A DNA stretch of 64,000 nt from JAGPUQ01 sp036677085 (GTDB lineage Bacteria; Pseudomonadota; Gammaproteobacteria; Pseudomonadales; Porticoccaceae): contig JAKFFI010000016.1 in assembly GCA_036677085.1 (NCBI GenBank), forward strand, positions 1-64,000. Reading direction: 5' to 3'. Of this stretch, positions 1-8,093 are shown in pieces (position 1 is the first letter of the stretch; each line of letters starts with the position of its first letter). Position numbers and translations under genes: made by a program. The notes beneath the pieces were generated by a model, which did no database searches, was not told where the DNA came from, and saw nothing but the letters and a program-made list of their open reading frames with translations.

Positions 1-264
1 GGTCTGTATGAAAAAGTCAGCCAGGCCTTTGCCGTCTTTCTGCCGGTAAAATCCGTCGGTGTGGTAGGCGATGCGCGCCGCTATGAACCCGTGATTGCCC
101 TGCGCGCCGTGGAGACCATCGACTTCATGACCGCGCGCTGGGCGCATCTCCCCTACGAATTCCTGGAGCGGGTATCCAACCGCATCATCAACGAAATCGC
201 CGGTATATCGCGGGTGGTTTACGACATCTCCGGCAAGCCGCCGGCGACGATTGAGTGGGAGTAG
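1..264 (+). CDS. guaA: GMP synthase, C-terminal end (5' truncated by window edge)
   Basis: The frame is open from the first base and ends in the canonical GuaA terminus (residues ..PPATIEWE). GuaA is the glutamine-hydrolysing GMP synthase that aminates XMP in purine synthesis. What is visible is the C-terminal dimerisation domain, including the RRYEPVIALRAVET and ERVSNRIINE segments, about 87 residues of an enzyme usually near 525. The rest lies left of the window. The 3' end of guaA is a known integration site for genomic islands, which matters here because everything up to about 13 kb is accessory and a second guaA-end-like sequence appears at 12970-13029. Confidence 0.95.
   Translation, partial: GLYEKVSQAFAVFLPVKSVGVVGDARRYEPVIALRAVETIDFMTARWAHLPYEFLERVSNRIINEIAGISRVVYDISGKPPATIEWE
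240..260 (+). repeat. Candidate left attachment core in guaA 3' end
   Basis: These 21 bases, covering the codons for the last GuaA residues, recur identically at 13009-13029. Extending left, 201-260 matches 12970-13029 at 51 of 60 positions without gaps. The arrangement fits attL of an element integrated at the guaA terminus. No integrase is recognisable between the copies, so function as an att site is inferred. Confidence 0.55.
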
Positions 265-482
265 CCGATACTGCCAGGCAATGACTGGTACTGGTCGGCA
301 TCATAGACTGAGTTCTTCAAGATCCCACAGCCAAACGATAGGCTGTGTAAAAACACAGTGTCGCAAGGACGCGGATCATGCCCCACACGGCGGCGGCCAG
401 GACGGCCACCCGGGACGAGGATACTGGTCGTTACCAGCGCCATCGACCCGAGAATCTGTTCGTCAGTGAGTTTTGAGCTTTC
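265..482. other. Intergenic, no recognisable gene
   Basis: This stretch lies between guaA and the first IS91-family relic. It is where an island integrase would normally sit, but no integrase-like motif is visible. Short frames exist on both strands without convincing similarity or a ribosome binding site. Confidence 0.4.
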
Positions 483-1722
483 CATTTCCATATGCTGTTT
501 CTTGACGGCGTACACGTCGATCAACCCGATGGAACGGCCCGGTTTCGTTGGATCAAGGCGCTGACCAGCCAGGAACTTATTCAATGGTCGCATACCATTG
601 CCCACCGGATCGGCCGCTTTCTGGAGCGGCGGAGCCTATTGGAACGGGATGCCGACGACCGCATGGATGCAGGAGGTAGAGCAACGCAGGGAGCAGTTGC
701 CGAGAACAGCTATCTGGCCGGGGATGCCGTGGACGACGACCCGATGACGCCACTGCTGGGGCATTGACCTGAAGGAATTGACTGATGCCGCGAGCGCATG
801 GATGCGCAAGAGCCGCCCATCGCCTACCGCATCGCCGTCGGGCCACAGGCGGGGCGCAAGGTGTTTATCCTGCAGACGCTACCGACGTGCGACGAGTCGT
901 TCGATGACGGGGCAGGGAAGGTAGCCGGGTTTTCGCTGCATGCCGGAGTTGCGGCTAAGGCCCATGAACGCAAGAAGCTGGAACGGCTGTGCCGGTATAT
1001 CCCAAAACCGGCGGTGTCAGAGAAGCGCCTGTTGCTCACGCCAAATGGCAACATTCGCTACCCGCTCAAGACGCCTTGCCGGGATGGCACGACCCAAGCG
1101 ATCTTCGAGCCGAGGGACTTCAATTGCCCGGCTCGCCGCCCTGGTTCTCAGGCCAGGAGTCAAGCTGACGCGCTTGCACGGGGTGTTTGCCCCCAACTGC
1201 AAACATCGCGCCTTGGTGACCCGGGCCAAGCGGGGCAAAGGGAACAAGGCGAAGATACCGGACGAACTGCCAACGCCCGCCGAACGGCGAGCCTGGATCA
1301 CCTGGGCGCAAAGATTAAAGCGTGTGTTCAACATCGATATGGAAACGTGTCGCGAATGCGGCGGCGCCGTCAAAGTGATCGCCGACATCGAAGACCAGGT
1401 GGTGATCCGGAAGATATTCGATCACCTGAAGGAAAAGGGTGAATGCCAGGATGCGGTTCGGTTACCCGAGAGCCGCGGCCCGCCACAAACGCGCTTGTTT
1501 GACGTAAGGAAAATCCGTTCGTGAATCACCAGGAAGTTGCCGGTGACACCCGGCAAGGGTCGCGTTCAGCCGTCGGTTCAGATGGTGCGGGTCACAGGCC
1601 GAAATCCAGTCCATGTCTCGGGTTGCGCCACCGCACCAGCTGAGACTGACGGCCACCGGCGAAATAGCCGGGTTGGTTCGGGGTGGTCAGGGTGGTTTCT
1701 CAGGAAAAAGGGGGGTTATACT
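483..1722 (+). mobile_element. Decayed IS91-family element, copy 1
   Basis: It contains a broken IS91-type transposase (492-1524) followed by about 200 bases of non-coding terminal sequence, ending in a C-AGGAAA-G-run motif near 1705-1722. The last part, about 1124 to 1722, is a direct repeat of 3575-4146, diverged by substitutions and small indels. The left boundary is approximate because no clear left end is visible. Confidence 0.7.
492..1524 (+). pseudogene. IS91-family transposase, frameshifted and interrupted
   Basis: Three pieces read as the C-terminal half of an IS91-type (Y2/HUH) transposase: a first part ending ..AGDAVDDDPMTPLLGH, a second from YRIAVGPQAGRKVF to IFEP, and a third from IARLAALV through the CRECGGAVKVIADIED motif. 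In-frame stops at 765-767 and 783-785 sit in an apparent insertion of about 60 bp. A single extra A near 1122 (ttcaattgcc against ttcattgcc in copy 2) shifts the frame between the second and third parts. The catalytic N-terminal region is not seen, so this copy cannot make a working transposase. Confidence 0.8.
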
Positions 1723-1755
1723 CTCTGCACTTCCCGCCGCAACGAGGAGCCCCCT

Positions 1756-2214
1756 ATGAGCGAGCTGGACCGGGACCAGGCTATCGCCCTACTCGACCGG
1801 ATTCTGGAAATGGAACTGGCCGGCGTGGTCCGCTATACCCACTATGCATTCATGATCTTCGGCTACAACCGCATCCCGATCGTATCCTGGATGCAGGAGC
1901 AGGCGGATGAATCCCTCGCCCATGCCCGCGAGGCGGGGGAGATGATCACCCATTTCGGCGGCCATCCCTCACTGGCGATCGGGCCGCTGCTCGAAACCCA
2001 CAAGCACGATATCGGCGCCATCCTGCGCGAATCCCTGGACCACGAACGCCAGTCCCTGGAACTGTATCGGCAGCTGTTGAGGCTTGCCGAGGGCCACTCC
2101 GTGCTGGTGGAAGAGTACGCGCGCCGCATGATCGCCGAGGAGGAACTCCACCAGGGCGAAGTCGACAAGATGCTCCGCGCCCCCGGTGACATAGAGCCCT
2201 TCAGCAACCCCTGA
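1756..2214 (+). CDS. Ferritin-like (bacterioferritin-family) protein
   Basis: A 152-residue protein of the bacterioferritin/ferritin-like superfamily, a four-helix bundle with carboxylate-rich helices: ILEMELAGVVRYTHY near residues 16-30, ADESLAHA near 50-57, a SLDHERQ helix near 94-100 and AEEELHQGE near the C-terminus. These Glu/His residues are those expected for a di-iron site. The likely role is iron binding or storage, or protection from oxidative iron chemistry; it could be a small ferritin-like enzyme instead. The ATG at 1756 has a good AGGAG ribosome site 9 bases upstream. Earlier in-frame starts would run into the IS91 end. It begins only about 35 bases after the IS91 relic, so its promoter may lie in IS sequence. 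Confidence 0.8.
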   Translation: MSELDRDQAIALLDRILEMELAGVVRYTHYAFMIFGYNRIPIVSWMQEQADESLAHAREAGEMITHFGGHPSLAIGPLLETHKHDIGAILRESLDHERQSLELYRQLLRLAEGHSVLVEEYARRMIAEEELHQGEVDKMLRAPGDIEPFSNP

Positions 2215-2302
2215 AACCCACTGCGGAGATCTCGGCAGTCGAAGTCTCCCCTCCCGCCGGCACCGCGGACCGCGATGCCGACTGCACAGGATTCACCCCG
2301 TG

Positions 2303-3253
2303 ATGAAATTCGTTCTGGCCGCTCTGCTGCTGTTGCCGCTGGCCGTGGCTTCCGCCCCCCACGCCATGGCCCAAACTGGGCCGGCACAGATCACCCTGAC
2401 CAACGGCGATACCCTGAGCGGCACCATCCTGGGCCGCGAACAGGGAACGATCATCCTGCAACACGAATCGCTCGGCGAGATCCGGCTGCCGGAGGACCGG
2501 ATCAAGGAAACCCGGTTCGCGGTGGCCGCACAGGCCCCGGAGGATGCGCAGGCGCCGCAACCGACGGCCGTGGAAACACCGGATCTCCTGCTGGAGCCAC
2601 TGTTGCCTGGCTGGGAGCGACAGTTCGACCTGGGGATCAGCGGTTCCGAAGGTAACTCCCAGTCGCGCAATATCCACGGCGCCCTGACCGCCAAGACCGA
2701 ATCGCCGGAATACCGCTGGGATGTACAGATGGCCTATGACGCCGCCGAAAAGGACGGCAACCAATCCCGCGACCGGTTTTTTGCCCAGGCCAACCGGGAC
2801 TGGCTGAAACTGGGATCGCCGCACTTTTGCTTCGCCCAGGGGCGGTTCGACTGGGACGACTTCCAGGACTGGGATTATCGGGTCAACACTGCGGGGGGCT
2901 ATGGTTACGAGTTTGTCGACCGGCCGGGCTGGGCCCTGCGCGGCAAGGCCGGCCTGGGTGCCAGCCGCGAATTCGGCGGCGACGAGGACGAGCTGTCGCC
3001 GGAGGGACTGCTCGGCCTGGAGAGTTTCTGGAAGCTCAGCGAGCACCACAGCATCGAGTTTGTCAGCACCTTGTTTCCACAGCTTGATGAGATGGGCGAA
3101 TACCGCAGTCTCACCTCCCTGTCGTGGGTCAACAAACTCAACGCCACCATGCGCCTCAAGGTGGGCCTGACCAACGAGTACGACTCCGATGTCGGCGAGG
3201 ACGTCAAGCACAACGACTTCGCCTATACCACCGCGCTGAGCTGGGATATCTGA
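2303..3253 (+). CDS. DUF481-family outer-membrane protein
   Basis: A 316-residue exported protein. It has an N-terminal signal peptide (hydrophobic FVLAALLLLPLAVASA, probable cleavage after HAMA), then a small beta domain with an ITLTNGDTLSGTI pattern, then a DUF481 (YdiY-like) domain from about residue 110 to the end. That domain has alternating hydrophobic/polar strands and an aromatic C-terminus (..ALSWDI), typical of beta-barrel outer-membrane proteins. Relatives are described as salt-induced outer-membrane proteins; the exact role is unknown. The start is either GTG 2300 or ATG 2303, which are adjacent. It follows the ferritin-like gene by about 90 bases on the same strand. Confidence 0.8.
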   Translation: MKFVLAALLLLPLAVASAPHAMAQTGPAQITLTNGDTLSGTILGREQGTIILQHESLGEIRLPEDRIKETRFAVAAQAPEDAQAPQPTAVETPDLLLEPLLPGWERQFDLGISGSEGNSQSRNIHGALTAKTESPEYRWDVQMAYDAAEKDGNQSRDRFFAQANRDWLKLGSPHFCFAQGRFDWDDFQDWDYRVNTAGGYGYEFVDRPGWALRGKAGLGASREFGGDEDELSPEGLLGLESFWKLSEHHSIEFVSTLFPQLDEMGEYRSLTSLSWVNKLNATMRLKVGLTNEYDSDVGEDVKHNDFAYTTALSWDI

Positions 3254-3282
3254 GCCGACCCGGCCGCAGGTCTGACCCGAGC

Positions 3283-3420
3283 TCATTCCAGGAGTTGCGC
3301 GAGGCGCGTCAATGCGGCGTCGATGCGCCCCTCCCAGGGACAGGAGAATGAAGTTCTGGTGCTTCTGGGTCGCCGAGAAGATAGGGCCGGGCGCAATGCT
3401 GATACCCTCGGCACGGGGCC
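3283..3420 (-). pseudogene. Remnant of a MocR-type PLP-dependent regulator (C-terminal end)
   Basis: On the minus strand two frames separated by one frameshift read GISIAPGPIFSATQKHQNFILL and then CPWEGRIDAALTRLAQLLE followed by a stop. This is the characteristic end of GntR/MocR-family proteins with an aminotransferase-like domain (…GISIAPG..FSA..NF..). Upstream of about 3420 the similarity fades. Only a C-terminal scrap remains, cut off by the second IS91 relic at 3575. Confidence 0.6.
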
Positions 3421-3574
3421 AGCTGGGAGATCGTCGGAGTCGCCAGAAAGCGTTGTGCAGCTGCGCGATGTGAACGGCAAGCTGGTGCTCCCTCCATCGC
3501 CGTGTCCATGTGTTTGCGCCGACGAAATTCGCTTCAATTTTCCCGTTCAGGCCTTGTTCAGCATTTAGAAAGCG

Positions 3575-3973
3575 ACTTCATTGCCCGGCTCGCCGCCCTG
3601 GTTCCCAAGCCACGGCGTCTTCGCTCCCAACAGTAAACACCGCGCGTTGGTGACGCCCGCCAAGCGCGGCAAAGGGAACAAGGCTAAGGTATCGGGTGAA
3701 CCGCCAGCACCCACCGAACGTCGGGCATCGATGACCTGAGCGCAGCGTCTCAAGCGCGTGTTCCCTATCGAGATCTGCCGCGAATGCGGCGGCGCCGTCA
3801 AGGTTATCGCCGACATCGAAGACCCGGTGATGATCCGGAAGATACTCGATCACCTGAAGGAAAAGGGCGAATACCAGGATCCGTTTCGGTTACCCGAGCG
3901 CCTCGGCCCGCCACAAACGCGCTTGGTTGACGAAGGAAAATCCGTTCGTGAATCACCAGGAAGTTGCCGGTGA
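3575..3973 (+). pseudogene. IS91-family transposase C-terminal fragment
   Basis: It encodes IARLAALVP, then KHRALVTPAKRGKGNKAK, then CRECGGAVKVIADIEDPVMIRKILDHL. An internal deletion near 3610 and an in-frame stop at 3737-3739 (TGA where copy 1 has TGG for Trp) inactivate it. A one-base deletion near the end makes the frame run past the stop position used in copy 1. Confidence 0.75.
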
Positions 3974-4146
3974 CACCCGGCAAGGGTCGCGTTCGCCCGT
4001 CGGTTCAGATGGTGCGGGTCACAGGCCGAAATCCAGCCCATGTCTCAGGTTGCGCCACCGCACCCGCTGAGATTGTCTACCACCGGCCGCGAAATGGCCG
4101 GGTTGGTTCGGGGTGGTCAGGGTAGTTTCTCAGGAAAGGGGGGTTC
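3575..4146 (+). mobile_element. Decayed IS91-family element, copy 2 (3' part)
   Basis: A direct repeat of about 1124-1722: transposase C-terminus plus the same non-coding terminal sequence. Relative to copy 1 it lacks about 40 bases in the transposase region near 3610. Its right end abuts GTTC (4143-4146) and CTTG (4147-4150), which are complements of the GAAC/CAAG tetranucleotides known as IS91-family targets. The element ends inside a Rieske oxygenase gene on the other strand. Confidence 0.7.
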
Positions 4147-4149
4147 CTT

Positions 4150-4318
4150 GACTCATCATGCCGTCCTTGCCGTGCACCAGCAGGATCGAGGCATTCCAGA
4201 CCGCGATCTCGAACACCTTGAAGTCGCCGACCTCGGGCAGGTCCTCGGCCCGGCACAGGTTCAGCCAGGCGCGCTTGACGATGCGTTCGCGCTCGCGCTC
4301 GATGAACTCGGCGGACAC
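4150..4318 (-). pseudogene. Truncated Rieske-type ring-hydroxylating oxygenase alpha subunit (N-terminal piece)
   Basis: Minus-strand frame: FIERERERIVKRAWLNLCRAED, then LPEVGDFKVFEIAVWNASILL, then LVHGKDG. This matches the start of the Rieske [2Fe-2S] domain of aromatic ring-hydroxylating dioxygenase alpha subunits (…W.…EDLPE.GDF…LLVRGKDG). The sequence stops just before the CxH cluster-ligand region, exactly at the IS91 copy 2 boundary (CAAG). The gene was evidently interrupted by the IS and its remainder lost. It hints that the island once carried aromatic-compound degradation genes. Confidence 0.7.
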
Positions 4319-4574
4319 TTAGGACAGGGCCGCGATCGGGCGCACTGTTCAGGGGCAATATCGGTACCGCAAGGCCAATTTTGCGCGCACTTCAGGCACA
4401 TTGGCGGGGCGCTCCGGACGCTGGTGTTGGCGCCAATATTGCTTCGGCAGTTTCGGAAAACGCCGGCCACGGCAACGCAGGAAACCACCGCCCTGCTTCG
4501 CGTCCAGGTCCCGCCAACGTATCCCGCCCGGCGGCTTGCTTGAATCCGCGCCCTTTCGGCATCCGGTCTGTAAC

Positions 4575-6413
4575 ATGCCCTCAAGCCCGTCATCTACTTC
4601 CACCGCCATCCAGGCACTGCGCCAGGTGATCGAGGCGCTGTCGCTCGAGGCTGATTTCGAGGCTTTTTTCCGCAAGGCGGCGGGGGCGGCGGCGGATCTG
4701 GTCGGCGCCGATGCGGCGGCCCTGATCCTGCTGAACGCCGATGACCTGCTGGAGTACCAGTTCTTCCTGGGGGTGCCCGACGCCTACCGAGACCAGTTCC
4801 TGGGCTTCTGTTTCGATCGGCACAGTGGCGTCGCCGGCCAAGCGCTGGCGACCCGCCAACCGGTATTCGTGCCCGACTACCCGGCGCATCCGAGAGCCCT
4901 GCCGCAGTTTGTCGCCAGTGGCCTGCGCGCCAATCTGGCCCTGCCGCTGCACAGTGCCGGCGAGGCGATTGGCGTGCTGGTGGTGTCTTGGTTCAAGAAT
5001 CCTGCGCATGTGCCCGACGAGCCACTGCTGGCGCTGCTGAGCACCATCGCGGCGCAATTGGGCGTGGCGCACCAGCGCTGGCGGCTGGAGCAGCGTCTGG
5101 AGTACCGCGCCAACCACGACGATCTCACCGGCTTGCCGAACCGTGGCCATTTTCTGGAGCGCCTGCGCCAGGCGGTGGCCGATGGCAAGCGCTACGGGCG
5201 TTGCTACGCTTTGATGGTGATCGACCTCGACGGCTTCAAGGCGGTGAACGACCGCGCCGGACATGCGGTCGGCGACAGCCTGCTGTGCGAGGTGGCCGAG
5301 GGCCTGCGCGAGGTCATCCGCGGCGGCGACGTGATCGGCCGCCTGGGCGGCGACGAGTTCGTGCTGCTGATGGAATACCGGCGCTGGCCCGAGGAGCCGG
5401 TCACGGTCGCGACGCGCGTGCTGGCCCGTCTGAGCCTGCGCGTGTTGGTAGCCGGCGGTACCACGGCGGTGGCGCCCAGCATCGGCATCGCCGCCTTTCC
5501 GGACGACGGCGAGGAAGCAGGCGCCCTGCTGGCCAATGCGGACCTGGCCATGTACGAGGCCAAACGTCGGCGCGGCGGGCGGCAGATCTGTTTCTTCAAC
5601 CAGAGCATCGCGCAGGCCGTGCGCCAGCGCGAACTGCTGCTCGAACAGGTCGAGCAGGCCCTGGCCGAAGGCCGTTTCGTGCTGCACTACCAGCCGATCG
5701 TCGATCTGCCGGCCGGCAACACCGTGGCCGTCGAGGCGCTGCTGCGCTGGCCGCAGCCGGACGGCAGCCTGCGCCCGCCGGGCACCTTCATCCCGGAGGT
5801 GGAGCGCCACAGCCGGCGCCTGATGCTGGCGCTGGGCCGCTATGTGCTCAAGACCGCACTGGCCCAGGCCGCCGCCTGGCACCGCGACGGCTACGCGCTG
5901 GCGGTGGCGGTCAACGTGTCCGCGCGCGAGTTTCTGGAGGAGGGCTTCCTGCCCGGCCTGATCGAACTGCTGGCCGACCACCCGCACCTGCCGCGCGAGC
6001 GCCTGGTGCTGGAGATCACCGAAACCGCGGCCCTGGAAGACCTGCGCCGTGCGCGGGCGGTGATGCAGTCCTGCCGGGAGCTGGGCGTGCGGTTTGCCAT
6101 CGACGACTTCGGCACCGGTCACGCGTCCCTGGCCAACCTGCGCGAGCTGCCGGTGGATCGCCTGAAGATCGATGGCGCGTTCGTCGCCGGCTTGCCCGGC
6201 GCGGCCGGCGACCGTGCCGTGGTGCAGGCCATCCTGGCGGTCGCCAAGGCCTTTGGCGTGGGCGTGGTGGCCGAGGGTGTGGAGACACCGGCGCAGGCGC
6301 AAATCCTGCAGGAATTCGGCTGTCGCCTGATGCAGGGCTACCATTTCGCCCGACCGATGCCGGCTGCACAGCTGACCGAACGCCTGCGCCGGGAGCATCG
6401 CCGGCCAGCCTGA
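4575..6413 (+). CDS. GAF-GGDEF-EAL cyclic-di-GMP turnover protein
   Basis: A 612-residue soluble signalling protein with three domains: GAF (about 20-165), GGDEF (about 180-340) and EAL (about 365-605). The GGDEF motif is intact at residues 258-262 with an inhibitory I-site (RGGD) five residues before it, so a diguanylate cyclase activity is plausible. EAL-domain catalytic signatures are also complete: EALLRW (E387), NVSAREF, EITET, DDFGTG, LKIDG, EGVET. It may therefore both make and break c-di-GMP depending on the GAF ligand. The ATG at 4575 is preferred because the GAF domain starts shortly after; a longer open frame upstream is Arg-rich and unlike the family. No membrane segment is seen. 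Confidence 0.9.
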   Translation: MPSSPSSTSTAIQALRQVIEALSLEADFEAFFRKAAGAAADLVGADAAALILLNADDLLEYQFFLGVPDAYRDQFLGFCFDRHSGVAGQALATRQPVFVPDYPAHPRALPQFVASGLRANLALPLHSAGEAIGVLVVSWFKNPAHVPDEPLLALLSTIAAQLGVAHQRWRLEQRLEYRANHDDLTGLPNRGHFLERLRQAVADGKRYGRCYALMVIDLDGFKAVNDRAGHAVGDSLLCEVAEGLREVIRGGDVIGRLGGDEFVLLMEYRRWPEEPVTVATRVLARLSLRVLVAGGTTAVAPSIGIAAFPDDGEEAGALLANADLAMYEAKRRRGGRQICFFNQSIAQAVRQRELLLEQVEQALAEGRFVLHYQPIVDLPAGNTVAVEALLRWPQPDGSLRPPGTFIPEVERHSRRLMLALGRYVLKTALAQAAAWHRDGYALAVAVNVSAREFLEEGFLPGLIELLADHPHLPRERLVLEITETAALEDLRRARAVMQSCRELGVRFAIDDFGTGHASLANLRELPVDRLKIDGAFVAGLPGAAGDRAVVQAILAVAKAFGVGVVAEGVETPAQAQILQEFGCRLMQGYHFARPMPAAQLTERLRREHRRPA

Positions 6414-6467
6414 GGAAGCGCTGAATCCATCGTGGAATGCCCGGCGTCTGTCACCTGGGGAGACCTG

Positions 6468-6520
6468 GTAGGAGCGCAGCTTGGCTGCGCGATGATCGCC
6501 CGGCACAGCCGGGCTCCTAC
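6468..6520. repeat. REP-like palindromic element
   Basis: The outer arms GTAGGAGC (6468-6475) and GCTCCTAC (6513-6520) are exact inverted repeats. Each half contains its own small hairpin (GCAGCttgGCTGC and CGGCacaGCCG). The GTAGGAGC core is characteristic of REP elements mobilised by RAYT-type transposases in Pseudomonas and relatives. Confidence 0.75.
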
Positions 6521-6555
6521 AGTGTTCCGATGGATCACGAGACACTGGAGGAGTG

Positions 6556-6711
6556 ATGGCCGATCGCGTCTCGCAGATGCGGCAACTGACCCAGTATCTT
6601 CTGGGCTGCGACGCCACCCGTTTCATCGCGTCGGGGCGTTGAAACCGGCCTGTTTCGCGCGCTGAGAGCCGCGCCCGACGGCCTGACGCCGCAGGATCTG
6701 GCCGCCGCGCA
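6556..6711 (+). pseudogene. N-terminal scrap of a probable SAM-dependent methyltransferase
   Basis: ATG 6556 follows a GGAGGA ribosome site. The frame reads MADRVSQMRQLTQYLLGCDA then hits a stop after a one-base shift. The next frame continues GVETGLFRALRAAPDGLTPQDLAAAQG, the winged-helix N-terminus typical of O-methyltransferase-like proteins. It runs directly into a piece of guaA at 6712. The family assignment is moderate at best because only about 50 residues remain. Confidence 0.4.
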
Positions 6712-6810
6712 GGGCGGGATTCCTCGGTGGTGGCGGCTCTGCTGCACCGCGCCATCGGCTCCCGGCTCACCTGCGTGTATGTCGATAATGGGCTGCTGCG
6801 CAACGGCGAC
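6712..6810 (+). pseudogene. Internal fragment of guaA (ATP-pyrophosphatase loop)
   Basis: In frame this reads DSSVVAALLHRAIG then SRLTCVYVDNGLLRNG, which is the PP-loop region of GMP synthase (SGGVDSSV...LLHRAIG..LTCVFVDNGLLR in the family). It is about 33 codons long with no flanking guaA sequence. It lies about 6.5 kb from the guaA 3' end at the window start and must come from a rearrangement or a second guaA copy. Confidence 0.75.
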
Positions 6811-6922
6811 GGAGAGTCTGGTTTTTGGCCCTGCCGGGCTGACATCCACAGGTATTGACAAGAAATATTTGCCTTTTCTGTCGCCAATGCGAGCGCTTTC
6901 AAAAGCACCCTGACGCATTTGA

Positions 6923-6972
6923 CTGTACCATTACAGTTTGCTAGGCTGTATTTAATCACTGTAATGATACAG
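6923..6972. promoter_or_regulatory. Twin palindromic operators upstream of the toxin-antitoxin operon
   Basis: Two copies of a CTGTA-N4-TACAG palindrome lie at 6923-6936 and 6959-6972, centred 36 bases apart and just upstream of the antitoxin start at 6998. This is the layout expected for autoregulation by an Xre-family antitoxin. A plausible promoter (TTGCTA near 6938, TAATGA near 6962) lies between and over them. An AGGAGG-like ribosome site precedes the ATG. Confidence 0.65.
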
Positions 6973-6997
6973 TATAAATGCTGCTCAGGAGGTCATC

Positions 6998-7396
6998 ATG
7001 GTCGCTCAAGCCGAACAACTGCTGCAACGTGGTTCCAGCGTCACCAGTTCACTGCTGCCGGCGATTTTCGCTATTTTCAGCCAGTGGCGCCTGACCGGCG
7101 CCCAGCAGATGACCCTGCTGGGGCTCAGCAACGAGAAGACCCTCTATAACTGGAAGAGCCAGCCGGCAAAGGCCAAGCTGACGCGGGATCTGCTGGAACG
7201 GGCCAGCTATATCCTGGGGATCTACAAGTCCCTGCAAATCCTGTTGCCCGATCAGGTGCTGGCTGACCAGTGGCTGGCCACACCGAATGACAACCCGCTG
7301 TTCAATGGCGCTGCGCCGTTGGACCGGTTGCTCGCCGGCCAGGTAGTGGACCTGGCCGTGGTCAGGAATTTCCTTGATGCGGAGCGGGGTGGCTGA
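6998..7396 (+). CDS. Xre/MbcA/ParS-type antitoxin of a RES toxin
   Basis: A 132-residue protein with an N-terminal Xre-like helical region (FSQWRLTGAQQMTLLGLSNE, about 28-47) and a C-terminal DUF2384 (MbcA/ParS toxin-binding) domain from about 60 (RASYILGIYKSLQILLP) through the NPLFNGAAPLDRLLAG motif near 100-115. Proteins of this family bind and neutralise the RES toxin encoded next and repress their own promoter. The stop codon overlaps the toxin start (TGATG at 7394-7398), so the two are translationally coupled. The ATG at 6998 has a strong AGGAGG six bases upstream. The twin palindromes at 6923-6972 are the likely operator. Confidence 0.88.
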   Translation: MVAQAEQLLQRGSSVTSSLLPAIFAIFSQWRLTGAQQMTLLGLSNEKTLYNWKSQPAKAKLTRDLLERASYILGIYKSLQILLPDQVLADQWLATPNDNPLFNGAAPLDRLLAGQVVDLAVVRNFLDAERGG

Positions 7397-8088
7397 TGAT
7401 CGATATCGATACGCTACCCGATAGCGAGGTCAATGAACCGGTCTATCGGGTCATTCTGTCACGCTACCCGCAGATCCACCTGTTCGAGCGCGTCTCCAAC
7501 CCACAGGATTGGGATGTGCTCTACGCCGTCGAGTCCCTGACGAACTCCCGGCTGCGCGACGAAGTCGGTGAGATTCGCCTGGTACCCCCGGAAGACCGGG
7601 TGTATGGCGATGGTGCCTCCTGGATCATGGCCGCCTTCACCCACCCACCGGTCGATGGCCGAGGTGGTCGCTTCAACCGAGATTGCGGTATCTATTATTG
7701 TGCCGCCGATGAGGCGGTAGCCATTGCCGAATCGTCCTTCCACCGGGCACGTTTCCTGCGAGAATCCAGAATCGACAAGACCATCCAGGAAATGCGCGTT
7801 ATCCGCGCGCAGCTGGGGCCGACAACCCTTCAGGATGTACGGCACCTGGTCGGAGACGCCATCTACGATCCCGATGATTACGGCGAAGCCCAGCAGTTCG
7901 GCTATGCGCTACGAAAGGCCAAAAGTTTCGGTGTTCACTACCAAAGCGTGAGAGCGAACGGGGATTGCTACGGAGTGATACGCGCCCGCGCGCTGTCCGA
8001 TGCGATCCACTGGCGTTATCTGCGCTACCACTATGACCAAGGGGTGATTGTTGACGTTGAATCCCTGGACGGCAGTGGCAGGAGGTGA
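7396..8088 (+). CDS. RES-domain toxin
   Basis: A 230-residue RES-family toxin. Family members degrade cellular NAD+ with an ADP-ribosyltransferase-like fold. Visible motifs are the early Arg (PVYRVILSRYP), the glycine-rich GRGGRFNRDCGIYYCA block near residues 93-108, the AIAESSFHR segment with the conserved Glu, and the YQSVRA serine motif near 185. It overlaps the antitoxin by one base and ends at the ribosome site of the exonuclease gene, giving a compact three-gene unit. The third gene is not a usual member of RES/Xre operons. Confidence 0.88.
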   Translation: MIDIDTLPDSEVNEPVYRVILSRYPQIHLFERVSNPQDWDVLYAVESLTNSRLRDEVGEIRLVPPEDRVYGDGASWIMAAFTHPPVDGRGGRFNRDCGIYYCAADEAVAIAESSFHRARFLRESRIDKTIQEMRVIRAQLGPTTLQDVRHLVGDAIYDPDDYGEAQQFGYALRKAKSFGVHYQSVRANGDCYGVIRARALSDAIHWRYLRYHYDQGVIVDVESLDGSGRR

Positions 8089-8093
8089 TGGCA

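Noticed and set aside
430..490. A minus-strand frame resembling the start of an IS3-type OrfA (TDEQI)
   Set aside because: The match is only a few residues and the following sequence does not continue the helix-turn-helix pattern.
4319..4574. Arg/Pro-rich frames upstream of the GGDEF-EAL gene
   Set aside because: They have no similarity I can recognise, and the GAF domain starts only after ATG 4575.
4590..6959. A 789-codon open frame antisense to the GGDEF-EAL gene
   Set aside because: It is a GC-rich shadow of a gene with clear domains; its translation is His/Gln/Arg-rich with no family motif.
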